A stretch of DNA of 43,351 nt, from contig QUBZ01000027.1 of the NCBI GenBank assembly GCA_014338005.1, positions 1 through 43,351 of the forward strand, in the 5' to 3' direction. Every line of letters begins with the position of its first letter. Positions within the stretch are counted from its first letter, which is position 1. The stretch comes from Chloroflexota bacterium (GTDB taxonomy: Bacteria > Chloroflexota > Anaerolineae > Aggregatilineales > Phototrophicaceae). The notes under the pieces are model-generated. The model made no database searches and was not told the DNA's origin. It worked only from the letters and a program-made list of their open reading frames with translations. A program made the position numbers and the translations under genes. This document shows positions 32,583 through 40,372 of this stretch, in pieces.

Positions 32583-33497
32583 CTACTGGTTTTTGCGTTT
32601 CTGGCGCTTTTCCTCGGCCTTCCGCAGGATTTCGGCCAGGTTCACCGGCGGCGGATCTGCCGGGGGCGCGGGCGGTTCGCCCGGCCGGGGGGGCGGCGGC
32701 GTTGGCGGCTCGGCAGGCCGGCGGGCAGCGGCGCGCCGTTCGATTTCCCGCGCCATTTCCCCGCTCTGCTCCATCTCCCAGTAGATCACATTCCAGTAAA
32801 TGAGCTTGCCGGCGCGCCCTGCCGCTTCGCGCACGGCCTGAACCGCGTCTTCGACAAACGCCTGCGCCAGGTACGGCAGCGCCGCCGGGTTATTGCTGAT
32901 GCTGCCCAGGTCAATGGCGGCCTTGCGGCGTTTGTCCGGGTTGGGGTCGTCCAGCAGGCGGCGCACGATCAGCCGGATGTCGCCGTCGCCAGGGCGGGTG
33001 GGCAGCACACGGCGTTTGCCAATCTGTGGGCGTTCTTCCAGGCCGGACGACAGGGCATCCGCGCCGGGCGTTAAGCCCGACATCGCGCCGATCATCATAC
33101 CCTGCGCGCCCATCAGCACCCCACCGATGGCCGCGCCCAGGGCGGCGCTGCCCGCCTTGCCCCTGCGCTCGCGCAAAAGCTGCATGTCCATATCAAGCTG
33201 CATTTTGCGGAGCAGTTCGGCCTCGCGCTCGTCCTCCCGGTTTTCGATTTCGTACTCGATGTGGAAGTGTTTGAAGATGGCATCCAGGGTGGTATAACCG
33301 GCCTGGCGAGCGGTCTGGACGCGCTTGCCCGCCCAGGCGATGGCGGCCTTCACCTCGCCGATGTTTTCCGCGCGGTAGCGGGCCGCCAGGGCGTCCAGCG
33401 CCAGCGTTTCGTCCAGCAGGCCGATGATGCGCGCCGCCTGCAAGCGGGTGGTGGCGTCGTCGGCTTTCAGCCCGTTTAGCAAGTCCTCAAGGTTCAT
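32583..33497 (-). CDS. HEAT-repeat protein with proline-rich tail
   Basis: A 304-residue protein. Residues 1-65 and about 175-225 contain short helical repeats of the HEAT type (ATTRLQAARIIGLLD; DKRRKAAIDLGSISNNPAALPYLAQAF). A charged helix (80-110) leads to a Gly/Ala/Met-rich hydrophobic stretch (about 117-142, AALGAAIGGVLMGAQG) that could insert in membranes like a glycine-zipper. The C terminus has a Pro-rich linker (about 255-285) and a basic coiled tail. The role is probably scaffolding, but the partner is unknown. GAGGG lies about eight bases before the ATG, and the gene is divergent from the M24 peptidase. Confidence 0.65.
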   Translation of the reverse strand: MNLEDLLNGLKADDATTRLQAARIIGLLDETLALDALAARYRAENIGEVKAAIAWAGKRVQTARQAGYTTLDAIFKHFHIEYEIENREDEREAELLRKMQLDMDMQLLRERRGKAGSAALGAAIGGVLMGAQGMMIGAMSGLTPGADALSSGLEERPQIGKRRVLPTRPGDGDIRLIVRRLLDDPNPDKRRKAAIDLGSISNNPAALPYLAQAFVEDAVQAVREAAGRAGKLIYWNVIYWEMEQSGEMAREIERRAAARRPAEPPTPPPPRPGEPPAPPADPPPVNLAEILRKAEEKRQKRKNQ

Positions 33498-33573
33498 AAG
33501 GCATCCCTCGAATTGTTGGCGTCTTTTTGTATGATAACCGAAGTTGGGCGCGCCGCAGGCTGAAGTTTTTGGC

Positions 33574-33579
33574 TATAAT
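33574..33579 (+). promoter_or_regulatory. -10 element before the M24 peptidase
   Basis: Perfect TATAAT, 45 bp before the ATG; no good -35 at standard distance. Confidence 0.35.
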
Positions 33580-33624
33580 GCACGCCTCAAAACCGACCAC
33601 CACAGGAAAGGCAGGTGAACAACT

Positions 33625-34734
33625 ATGACCACCATTCATTATGCCCGGCGCCAGGAAAAACTGCGCCAGATCGCCGGTGTGGACGCGGTATTGCTCGTGC
33701 CGGGCGCAAACATGCGCTACTTCACCGGGCTGGATTTTCACCTGTCGGAGCGCCCGATCATCGCGTTTTTTACGCCGGACGGCGCGATGTCCATCATCAT
33801 CCCGGAGCTGGAAGTGCCGCGCCTGAATGCCCGCCCCGACCTGGAAGCGCGCGCCTTCGCCTGGACGGATACGGCGGGCTACCGGGAGGCCTTCCGGCAG
33901 GCGATTCGTGACCTGGGGTTGAGCGGCAAACGCCTGGGTGTGGACGGTATGACCATGCGTCTCAGCGAATGGCTGGCTTTCCTGGAGGCTGACCCGTCGC
34001 TGGCGGCGCAGCCGGTGGAGCGCGACCTGGTGCGAATCCGGGCCATCAAAACGCCGGAGGAAATCGAACTGATGCGGCAGGCTGTCCGCCTGAGCGAGAA
34101 GGCGCTGGATAACCTGCTGGCCTGGGTGCAGCCGGGGTTGACCGAACGGCAGATCGCGGCGCGGCTGGAGGATGAGATGACGGCGCTGGGCAGCGACGGC
34201 AAAGCCTTCGAGACGCTGGTGCAGACCGGCCCGAACAGCGCCCTGCCGCACGGCACAACCACCGACCGGGTTTTGCAGGCCGACGAGTTTTTGCTGATTG
34301 ACTACGGCGGAACGGTGCAGGGCTACCCGGCGGACATCACGCGGACGTTTTGCCTGGGCGCGCCCAGCGCCGAGATGCAGAAAATCTACGCAGCGGTGCT
34401 GGCCGCCAACGAAGCGGCGCGGGCCGCCGCCGGGCCGGGTGTGGCGATGGGGCAGGTAGACCGGGCCGCGCGTGAAGTTATCGAAGCGGCGGGATACGGC
34501 GCATATTTTATTCATCGCACCGGACACGGCCTGGGGCTGGACACGCACGAACCGATTCCGCAGATCGCCGCCGGCGTGGAAGACCTGTTGAAACCGGGTA
34601 TGGTGTTTACGATCGAGCCGGGTATTTATGTGCCTGGGTTGGGCGGCGTGCGGGTTGAAGATAACGTCGTCGTAACCGAGGATGGCCTGGAAGTGCTGAC
34701 CAGCTATCCCCGGCAGCTCGTCTTAAAACCTTGA
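33625..34734 (+). CDS. Xaa-Pro peptidase family protein (M24)
   Basis: A 369-residue aminopeptidase-P/prolidase-like enzyme. The N-terminal creatinase domain (1-140) begins with YARRQEKLRQIAGVDAVLLVPGANMRYFTG. The C-terminal pita-bread domain keeps all five metal ligands: D226 and D237 (LIDYGGTVQGYPADITRTF), H301 (TGHGLGLDTHE), E331 (TIEPGIY) and E345 (VRVEDNVV). It should cleave the bond before proline in peptides or dipeptides using two Mn or similar ions in the cytoplasm. It is monocistronic, divergent from the HEAT gene and convergent with the response regulator. Confidence 0.92.
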   Translation: MTTIHYARRQEKLRQIAGVDAVLLVPGANMRYFTGLDFHLSERPIIAFFTPDGAMSIIIPELEVPRLNARPDLEARAFAWTDTAGYREAFRQAIRDLGLSGKRLGVDGMTMRLSEWLAFLEADPSLAAQPVERDLVRIRAIKTPEEIELMRQAVRLSEKALDNLLAWVQPGLTERQIAARLEDEMTALGSDGKAFETLVQTGPNSALPHGTTTDRVLQADEFLLIDYGGTVQGYPADITRTFCLGAPSAEMQKIYAAVLAANEAARAAAGPGVAMGQVDRAAREVIEAAGYGAYFIHRTGHGLGLDTHEPIPQIAAGVEDLLKPGMVFTIEPGIYVPGLGGVRVEDNVVVTEDGLEVLTSYPRQLVLKP

Positions 34735-34774
34735 TGACCGGTAGGCCACAGCCCGTCGTCTGTTGAACGGCGCG

Positions 34775-35170
34775 TTAGCGGCGCGCGGCGACCTGCGGCG
34801 CGACCTGTCCTAAAAACGATGCCACCGTGTTCAGCAGCTCGTTTTTCATGACCGGTTTGGCAAGGTAACCATCGCAGCCGGCGGCCAGGCAGTGTTCCCG
34901 GTCACCGTGCATGGCGTTGGCCGTCAGGGCGATGACCGGAATCCACGATAGTTGAGGCGAAGCCTTAAGACGCGCGGCGGCCTCCAGGCCGTTGATGTCC
35001 GGCAGGTTGATGTCCATCAGGATCAGATCGGGCTGCTCTCGCGCGGCAATGGCGACGCCGACCAGCCCTTCGGCGGCTTCCAACACCTCATAACCTGCGG
35101 CCATCAGAATCTTCTTGACCAGGCGCATATTCTGCGGATTGTCCTCAACATACAGGATTTTCGCGGACAT
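34775..35170 (-). CDS. Stand-alone response regulator receiver (CheY-like)
   Basis: A 131-residue single receiver domain with no output domain. It has the acidic pair E9-D10 (LYVEDN), phosphoacceptor D53 (LILMDINLPD), the Thr switch in VIALTANAM and the invariant Lys in YLAKPV. This is the DivK/CheY-like class, which passes phosphate or binds partners. The start is the second possible Met at 35170, because AGGGGAAAA precedes it and the longer frame would run into the -10 element. No histidine kinase gene adjoins it. Confidence 0.88.
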   Translation of the reverse strand: MSAKILYVEDNPQNMRLVKKILMAAGYEVLEAAEGLVGVAIAAREQPDLILMDINLPDINGLEAAARLKASPQLSWIPVIALTANAMHGDREHCLAAGCDGYLAKPVMKNELLNTVASFLGQVAPQVAARR

Positions 35171-35219
35171 TGATTTTCCCCTGAGCGTTGTTGTGTAAAT
35201 TAATCGCAACTGTAAATTC

Positions 35220-35249
35220 ATTATGTGTCCGCTTTTGGGAAGATGTCAA
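35220..35249 (-). promoter_or_regulatory. Promoter of the response regulator
   Basis: On the minus strand TTGACA (plus 35244-35249), an 18-bp spacer and CATAAT (35220-35225), 50 bp before the ATG. Confidence 0.6.
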
Positions 35250-35284
35250 TGAGGTAATCCCGATATTCGCAAAATATTTATAAA

Positions 35285-35315
35285 GCCGGATTTACCATAA
35301 TCCGGCGGTTTTTTT
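35285..35315 (+). terminator. Orphan intrinsic terminator upstream of the metal permease promoter
   Basis: GCCGGATT (35285-35292) pairs with AATCCGGC (35299-35306), followed by GGTTTTTTT. No plus-strand gene ends just before it. Confidence 0.65.
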
Positions 35316-35320
35316 ACGGC

Positions 35321-35349
35321 TTGCGAGCGCCTGGCGGGGGAATTATAAT
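35321..35349 (+). promoter_or_regulatory. Promoter of the metal permease
   Basis: TTGCGA (35321-35326), a 17-bp spacer and a perfect TATAAT (35344-35349). The start of transcription would be near 35356. Confidence 0.65.
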
Positions 35350-35369
35350 TGAGACGATGTTTCAATTAT
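35345..35369 (+). promoter_or_regulatory. 25-bp palindrome over the metal permease promoter (candidate metalloregulator operator)
   Basis: ATAATTGA (35345-35352) and TCAATTAT (35362-35369) are perfect arms. Inner AC and GT also match, with only a G/T pair and the central three bases unpaired. It covers the -10 and the expected start, as a Zur-, MntR- or ArsR/SmtB-type repressor site would. Confidence 0.5.
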
Positions 35370-36261
35370 GGGTGTTTTAGAAACAATGGATGTGCTGCAA
35401 ACGCTTTTTGTCGAACCGCTGCAGCTGGCCTTCATGCAGCGGGCGCTGCTGGCGGCGGCGCTGATCGGCATCGTCAGCGGGGTGATGGGCGCTTACGTGG
35501 TTACGCGCGGGCTGGCGTTTTTGGGCGACGCGCTGGCGCACAGCATTCTGCCGGGGGTGGCGGTGGCGTTTTTGGCGGCGGGCAGCGGCGGCGCGGCGCT
35601 GCTGTTCGGCGGCCTGGCGGCGGGCATCCTGTCGGCGCTGGGCATCGGCTTTTTAACGCGCGGCGAACGGATGGCCGAGGACACAGCTATCGGCATCGTT
35701 TTCGCCGGGATGCTGGCGCTGGGTATCGCCTTAATCTCAAAGGCGCAGAATTACACGGTTGACCTGACGCACGTGCTGATCGGCAACATCCTGGCTGTCA
35801 GCGCCGACGACCTGACGCTGACGCTGATTTTCGGGCTGGTGGTGCTGGGGACGGTTTTCCTGTTTTATAAAGAACTGCTGGTGGTTTCCTTCGACGCCAC
35901 GCTGGCGCAAACGCTGCGGCTGCCGGGCGAGGCGCTGCGCGTGCTGCTGCTGGTGCTGCTGGCGGTGACGATTGTGATGGGGACACAGGTGGCGGGCGTG
36001 GCGCTGGTGGCGGCCATGCTGGTGACGCCGGCGGCGACAGCGCGTTTTTTCGTGCGGCGGCTGCACCATCTCATGCTGCTGGGGGCGGCCATCGGCGCGG
36101 CCAGCGGGGCAGCCGGCTTGTATATCGCCTGGCACGGGCGCGTCGCGCCCAGCGCGGCCATCGTGCTGACCATGACGGCGCTGTTCCTGGCGGCGTTTTT
36201 CCTCGCGCCGGGCAAGGGTTATCTGTGGTCGCTGCTGGGCCGCAGCGCCAAAGCGGCGTAA
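35368..36261 (+). CDS. ABC-3 family metal ion permease (ZnuB/MntB-like)
   Basis: A 297-residue membrane protein with about eight hydrophobic segments, matching zinc/manganese permeases. Family stretches are LLAAALIGIVSGVMGAYVVT, GLAFLGDALAHSILPGVAVAF, VDLTHVLIGNILAVS and VAGVALVAAMLVTPAATARF. It normally pairs with a metal-binding lipoprotein and an ATPase, but neither lies nearby, so it is an orphan component. The start may be ATG 35368, giving a leader of about 12 bases, or ATG 35386, which would put the palindrome wholly upstream. The overlapping operator suggests control by metal. Confidence 0.85.
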   Translation: MGVLETMDVLQTLFVEPLQLAFMQRALLAAALIGIVSGVMGAYVVTRGLAFLGDALAHSILPGVAVAFLAAGSGGAALLFGGLAAGILSALGIGFLTRGERMAEDTAIGIVFAGMLALGIALISKAQNYTVDLTHVLIGNILAVSADDLTLTLIFGLVVLGTVFLFYKELLVVSFDATLAQTLRLPGEALRVLLLVLLAVTIVMGTQVAGVALVAAMLVTPAATARFFVRRLHHLMLLGAAIGAASGAAGLYIAWHGRVAPSAAIVLTMTALFLAAFFLAPGKGYLWSLLGRSAKAA

Positions 36262-36292
36262 CGAATCGCCGCGATTATGCCGCGTCGGTGTA

Positions 36293-36317
36293 GGGGCGGG
36301 TGTCCAAACCCGTCCCC
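36293..36317. repeat. GC-rich palindromic element between convergent genes
   Basis: GGGGCGGGT (36293-36301) pairs with ACCCGTCCCC (36308-36317) with one bulged T. It lies at the permease/hydrolase convergence and starts with the same TAGGGGCGG core as other gene ends in the window. Confidence 0.5.
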
Positions 36318-36327
36318 ACCGTATGAT

Positions 36328-37527
36328 TTATGGATTCCGCACCTGGACGATTTTGCCGTTGATGTTCAAATTGCCGTTCGCGTCCCCCTGAAGCTGCCAG
36401 TCGCCGCTGGCGACCAGATTCACCCAGAAGTCGCCGCGCGGCCTCATGCCCGGCAGGTTGAGTTTGACCGCCAGCGCGTACAGGTTTTCCTGGCGCAGCC
36501 GGGCCAGCGTCTGGATAAAGGTCTGCTCGCTGACGCCGTTTTCGACCAGGCGCGACTTGGACGGCAGACCGAGCGTTTCTTCGGTTTTGGGCAGCAGGTG
36601 GTTAAAACGCCCGTGCTGGATCGCCATGTCGAAGATCAGCGCATAGGCCAGCGGCGTTTGAATATTGCGCGGCGCGATGCTCAGTTCCACGACCGGCTTG
36701 TAAAACCCTTCCACTGCCACCTCGTCCTGCACATCCTGCATGATTTTTTCCTGCGCGGCCTGCACCAGCAGCGCCTTCAGGTTCATATCGCCGCGCAGGC
36801 TTTCGTCCCTGGCAGTGATGCGCGGCAGATAGGCGCGAAGCTGCTCCGCGACGGGGCTGGTTGAACGTTCGGTGAACAGCTTAACGACGGTGATAAAACT
36901 GCCCGCCGCCAGCGTGAACTGAAAACGCCCGTAGCTGATGATGCCGGAGTCGTAGTTCTGGTAGGTGGCGTAACCGCCGCCCTCAAACGCCGAGGTGATG
37001 TTAAAAGCGGCCTTCTGCACCCGGTCAGCAGCGGCAGGGGTGGCCGCCGGCGTGGGGACTCCCGGCGCAGGAACAGGAGCCGGCGCGGGGACAGGTGCCG
37101 GCGCGGGCGTGATAACCGGCGCGGGTGAGGGGATTTCCTCCCGCTGGCCGACCGGCGCGACGATATGCTGCCCCGCCGCCAGCGGCGAGACGCTTTCATC
37201 CCGCGTCAGCGCGAAGGCGAAGGTCGGCGCGGCGATGAGGCCGTACCCATAGCGCGTGCCGTCCCCCTGGATTTCCAGCAGGTCATCGCGCGCCCAGCCT
37301 TCCCGGCCATCCGGGAAAGCCAGCCGCAGCCATTGGTAGACCTTGCCTTGCAGGTGGTTTCCGGTTTCGTCCCGGCGCGCTTCCAGCACGCCCAGGTTCG
37401 CCAGGCGCACCGGGGCTTTAAACAGCACCGCGTAGCTGGTGCCGGCCCCGGCGCGAATGTTGATTTCGGTGATCGCCGGCGATTCGGGGATTCCCCGAAT
37501 GATGGCGGTCAGCGGCGCGTTCGACAT
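36328..37527 (-). CDS. SH3-like N-terminal domain + lysozyme-like (GH46/chitosanase-type) hydrolase
   Basis: A 399-residue protein. Residues 1-110 form an SH3b-like domain (ITEINIRAGAGTSYAVLFKAP ... KVYQWLRLAFPDGREGWARDDLLEI). A Pro-Ala linker (about 138-168) follows, then a catalytic part (about 175-375). This begins AAFNITSAFEGGGYATYQ and YDSGIISYGRF, resembling the catalytic Glu and Asp region of lysozyme-superfamily glycosidases such as GH46. A short C-terminal strand pair ends it. The target is probably peptidoglycan or another aminosugar polymer. There is no signal peptide. GGAGG before the ATG at 37527 decides the start. The gene follows its paralogue by 17 bp. Confidence 0.7.
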   Translation of the reverse strand: MSNAPLTAIIRGIPESPAITEINIRAGAGTSYAVLFKAPVRLANLGVLEARRDETGNHLQGKVYQWLRLAFPDGREGWARDDLLEIQGDGTRYGYGLIAAPTFAFALTRDESVSPLAAGQHIVAPVGQREEIPSPAPVITPAPAPVPAPAPVPAPGVPTPAATPAAADRVQKAAFNITSAFEGGGYATYQNYDSGIISYGRFQFTLAAGSFITVVKLFTERSTSPVAEQLRAYLPRITARDESLRGDMNLKALLVQAAQEKIMQDVQDEVAVEGFYKPVVELSIAPRNIQTPLAYALIFDMAIQHGRFNHLLPKTEETLGLPSKSRLVENGVSEQTFIQTLARLRQENLYALAVKLNLPGMRPRGDFWVNLVASGDWQLQGDANGNLNINGKIVQVRNP

Positions 37528-37544
37528 GAGTCCTCCCTCGCTCA

Positions 37545-38855
37545 TCAGCGGTAGAACAATAGGCCGGGGTCGAGCAGGTTCTTTTTCATGCCCGCCCAGT
37601 TGGTGTCGTTCGGGTTGGTGGAAGCCCGCATCTCCAGGTGCAGGTGGGTCGCTTCCGAATTGCCGGTATCGCCGCAGCCGCCGATGACCGCGCCTGCCGC
37701 CGCCATCTGCCCATCGCTGACGACGCGGCTGTCCAGGTGGGCGTACATGCAGTACAGGTGCGCCCCGCCCAGGCCGCGCGAAACCAACGCCTGGCGCGTG
37801 GAGGCCGGAAGCTGTTCGTTCAGGTAGCGCACGATGATATAATGCCCGTAGCCGAAGTTCCAGGCCGGGTCGTTCAGGGCAGTTGGGTCGCTGAGCGGGA
37901 TATTGTAGTGTTTAAAGCTGGGGTGGTCGGGCGTGCAGCGGGCGCAGGCCGCCGAGCGGATGACCAGCCCGCCGGACGGCCCGGCCAAAACCGGTTCGCC
38001 GGTGCGCGCGCCGAAGTCCCATCCCCAGTGGCCGTCCGGGCCGTCGTAACCGCGCACCCACCAGCGGTCGGCCATCGGCGCGGGGTACAGGTCGGCCTGG
38101 GTGAGTCCCAGCGGGGCGGCGCTGGCGTCAAACCGCAGCGTATCCTCGCGCATCCAGCCCTCGCCGCCGGTGGGCAGCGTCACCTTCACCCAGCGGAACG
38201 GCCCGCCGGCCTCCTGCTGGACGGCCAGAATCGGCAGGGCCGTATTCCGGTTGATGCGGGTAACGGTCGAGAAGGTGATGCCGGGGCCGGAGCGCACGTT
38301 GGCGCCGTCGCGGGCGTTGACGTAGGCGACCGGCGCGGCGCTCGGCGTTGGCGTTACAGGCGGCGGGGTAGCAACCGTCGCGGGCGCCGGCGGCGGAGTC
38401 GGCACGACCGGCGTTTGCACGTCTGCCGAGATGCTGACCGGCGGCGGGGTAAACGGCACAGGCGGCGGCGGGGGCGTGCTGACCGTCACTTCCATCGGCG
38501 GCGGCGTGGCGATGGCCTGCGGCGGCGTGCGCGTGAGGATGAAAGCGAACGTCCGCGCCTGGATGACGCCGTAACCGAAGGGCGAGCCGTCGCCGGAGAC
38601 TTCCAGCAGGTCATCCCGCGCCCAACCGGCCTGGCCGTCCGGCAGTTCCAGCTTGAACCACTGGTAAACCTTGCCCTGAAAGTGATTCTGCTGTTCGTCC
38701 GGGCGCACCTCCAGCACGCGCAGATTGCCGGTGCCGACCGGCACTTTTTTGACGATGGGGTAACTCGTGGCCGGGCCGGAGCGGGTGTTCACTTCGGTGA
38801 TCGAAGGTGTTTCCGGCAGGCCGCGAACATAGACCACAAAAGGATTAACTGCCAT
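37545..38855 (-). CDS. SH3-domain M23 peptidase (LytM-like)
   Basis: A 436-residue protein. An N-terminal SH3b-like domain (1-108) is paralogous to that of the next gene (ITEVNTRSGPATSYPIVKK ... KVYQWFKLELPDGQAGWARDD). A Pro/Thr-rich linker (about 120-190) leads to a second SH3b (VNARDGANVRSGPGITFSTV, about 195-255) and then the M23 domain with zinc ligands in HWGWDFG (His, Asp) and HLHLE (His) plus YAHLD. It should cut peptide crosslinks of peptidoglycan. There is no signal peptide or lipobox at either candidate start. The ATG at 38855 follows GGAGGAG and is preferred. Confidence 0.82.
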   Translation of the reverse strand: MAVNPFVVYVRGLPETPSITEVNTRSGPATSYPIVKKVPVGTGNLRVLEVRPDEQQNHFQGKVYQWFKLELPDGQAGWARDDLLEVSGDGSPFGYGVIQARTFAFILTRTPPQAIATPPPMEVTVSTPPPPPVPFTPPPVSISADVQTPVVPTPPPAPATVATPPPVTPTPSAAPVAYVNARDGANVRSGPGITFSTVTRINRNTALPILAVQQEAGGPFRWVKVTLPTGGEGWMREDTLRFDASAAPLGLTQADLYPAPMADRWWVRGYDGPDGHWGWDFGARTGEPVLAGPSGGLVIRSAACARCTPDHPSFKHYNIPLSDPTALNDPAWNFGYGHYIIVRYLNEQLPASTRQALVSRGLGGAHLYCMYAHLDSRVVSDGQMAAAGAVIGGCGDTGNSEATHLHLEMRASTNPNDTNWAGMKKNLLDPGLLFYR

Positions 38856-38960
38856 CAAGAACTCCTCCTCCAAATAAACCACTTTCATCGTAAACCAGAC
38901 AAACCGGAAATTAACCTTGAAGTTGCGGGGAGGCCCGGCGGCGCGAAGTTTCTTGAATTT

Positions 38961-38990
38961 ATCTTACGATCAACATTGAGAAGGCGTCAA
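38961..38990 (-). promoter_or_regulatory. Promoter of the two hydrolase genes
   Basis: On the minus strand TTGACG (plus 38985-38990), an 18-bp spacer and TAAGAT (38961-38966), about 105 bp before the ATG. Confidence 0.4.
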
Positions 38991-38998
38991 GCGGGGCG

Positions 38999-39559
38999 TC
39001 ACGGTTTGATGGCGACGATGCGCGAGATGTGGCCGCCCTCGAAGTTGTGGAGGATTTTCCAGTCCGCGAAGTAACCGGCCAGCTCGCCGACTTCCAGCAG
39101 GAAAAGCGGGTTAAAACCCGGCACGACCTCGCGGTAACGCTGGTTGAAGGTTTCGTACATGATGCGCCCGCCGGGTTTGACGCAGGCGCGAATCTGGGGC
39201 ATCAGGCTGCGTTTGAGGTAGCGGAACACGCAGACGATTTCGTAAGCGCCGGCCTCCAACTGCGCGTCGTCCAGGTCAAGCTGGAACAGGTTCACATTTC
39301 GCAGCTTGCGGCGGGTCATTTCCGCCTGCGCGCGCAGCAGCGCCACCCGGCTGATGTCTATGATGTCCACCAGGTAGCCCTGGGTGCTTAACCACAGTCC
39401 GTTCTGGCCGACTCCGCCTGCCAGGTCGAGGGCGCGGTGATCGTTCGAGTCGTTCACCGGCGGGGTGAATTCAAACAGCAGCGGGTCGGGCGGGGGGAAG
39501 GGCGTTTTGTGGCGGTCGCGGTAGATTTGATCCCAGCGGATGCGATCCTGCCCGGCCAT
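38999..39559 (-). CDS. Class I SAM-dependent methyltransferase (TehB-like)
   Basis: A 186-residue small methyltransferase. It opens with WDQIYRDRHKTPFPPPDPLL, typical of the TehB/thiopurine-like group. The AdoMet motif is ALDLAGGVGQNGLWL (about 43-57), the acidic ribose contact DIIDIS (about 65-70), then LFQLDLDD (motif II) and MYETFNQRY near the substrate side. The substrate is unknown. It begins directly after the preceding gene's stop (TAAATG), so translation is coupled, and it is the last of three tightly packed minus-strand genes. Confidence 0.82.
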   Translation of the reverse strand: MAGQDRIRWDQIYRDRHKTPFPPPDPLLFEFTPPVNDSNDHRALDLAGGVGQNGLWLSTQGYLVDIIDISRVALLRAQAEMTRRKLRNVNLFQLDLDDAQLEAGAYEIVCVFRYLKRSLMPQIRACVKPGGRIMYETFNQRYREVVPGFNPLFLLEVGELAGYFADWKILHNFEGGHISRIVAIKP

Positions 39560-40372
39560 TTACGCGCGCCCTCCGTATACCGGCTGGTAGTCCAGGGCGT
39601 TAGGGACGCGCGCCATCGCTTCGGCATCACCGGGGTACAGGCGGGCGTTGGGGTTGTGGCGTCGTCGCCGGTGAAGCTGGTAGGCATCCCGCAGCGTGAT
39701 AAAGTCCGGCTGCTGCCAGTCTGCCGGCAGCGCCAGGCAGTCGGCCAGCGCCCGCAACCGCGCCCCGGCTGGGCTGTTCCAGTCCGTGCCACCGCCGGCG
39801 ACCAGGGCGCGGGCGGCTTCCGCCTCGGCGTCCCCGCCGGTTTTGCGGAGCAGTTGGCCGCCCAGCCGCTCGAACAGCTTTTGCGCCTGCGCGGGGCTGA
39901 CGTTGCCGGCCAGGGCCGCCACATCGGGCGGCAGCGCGTCCAGCGGCAGGCCGGCGGGGGAGGGCGGGCTGCTCGCCGCCGCAGGCGCATCGTCCGCGAG
40001 GATGCGGCGCAGGTCATCCGGCGCGCAGCCGGGCCGCAGGTAAGCCGCCAGCGCGGTTTCCGGGCCGGCGGGCGCGCCGTCCGCATAAGCCGAAACAGCG
40101 GCCTCTGCGCCGTCCAGCGCCAGCCACAGACACGCCCCCAGGCGGGAAAGCGGCGGCAGCAGCGCCGCGTCCGGCGCGCCGATGATACGCACCCAACCGC
40201 CGGCAGCCGGCGCGACGAACAGCCGCAGGTGTTCCCGGTAGGCCGGGCCGGGCATCATGCCGAATGGGTCGTAGAGGGTGTAACCGGCAGCCGCCAGCGT
40301 TTCGCGCAGGGTGTGGGCGACCGCGCCTGCGTCATCGCAGCGACAAAAGAGGCTGTTCCAGGGTTGGTTCAT
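39560..40372 (-). CDS. Hypothetical protein
   Basis: A 270-residue Ala/Pro-rich soluble protein that I cannot place. The N-terminal part (about 1-110, MNQPWNSLFCRCDDAGAVAHTL ... YREHLRLFVAP) looks like a compact alpha/beta domain. Residues 125-165 are a low-complexity Ala/Pro linker, and the rest is helical with Arg clusters (LHRRRRHNPN). The ATG at 40372 follows GAGGAAA and overlaps the preceding GNAT gene by 41 bases; the frame stays open further upstream. Its position between an acetyltransferase and a methyltransferase, with coupled starts, suggests the three act together. Confidence 0.6.
   Translation of the reverse strand: MNQPWNSLFCRCDDAGAVAHTLRETLAAAGYTLYDPFGMMPGPAYREHLRLFVAPAAGGWVRIIGAPDAALLPPLSRLGACLWLALDGAEAAVSAYADGAPAGPETALAAYLRPGCAPDDLRRILADDAPAAASSPPSPAGLPLDALPPDVAALAGNVSPAQAQKLFERLGGQLLRKTGGDAEAEAARALVAGGGTDWNSPAGARLRALADCLALPADWQQPDFITLRDAYQLHRRRRHNPNARLYPGDAEAMARVPNALDYQPVYGGRA

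Noticed and set aside
35171..35221. Longer N terminus for the response regulator
   Set aside because: The extra codons run into the promoter -10, and a clear ribosome site precedes Met at 35170.
37030..37130. Tandem DNA repeat
   Set aside because: It encodes a Pro-Ala linker between domains; the repeat reflects protein low complexity, as do 38330-38520.
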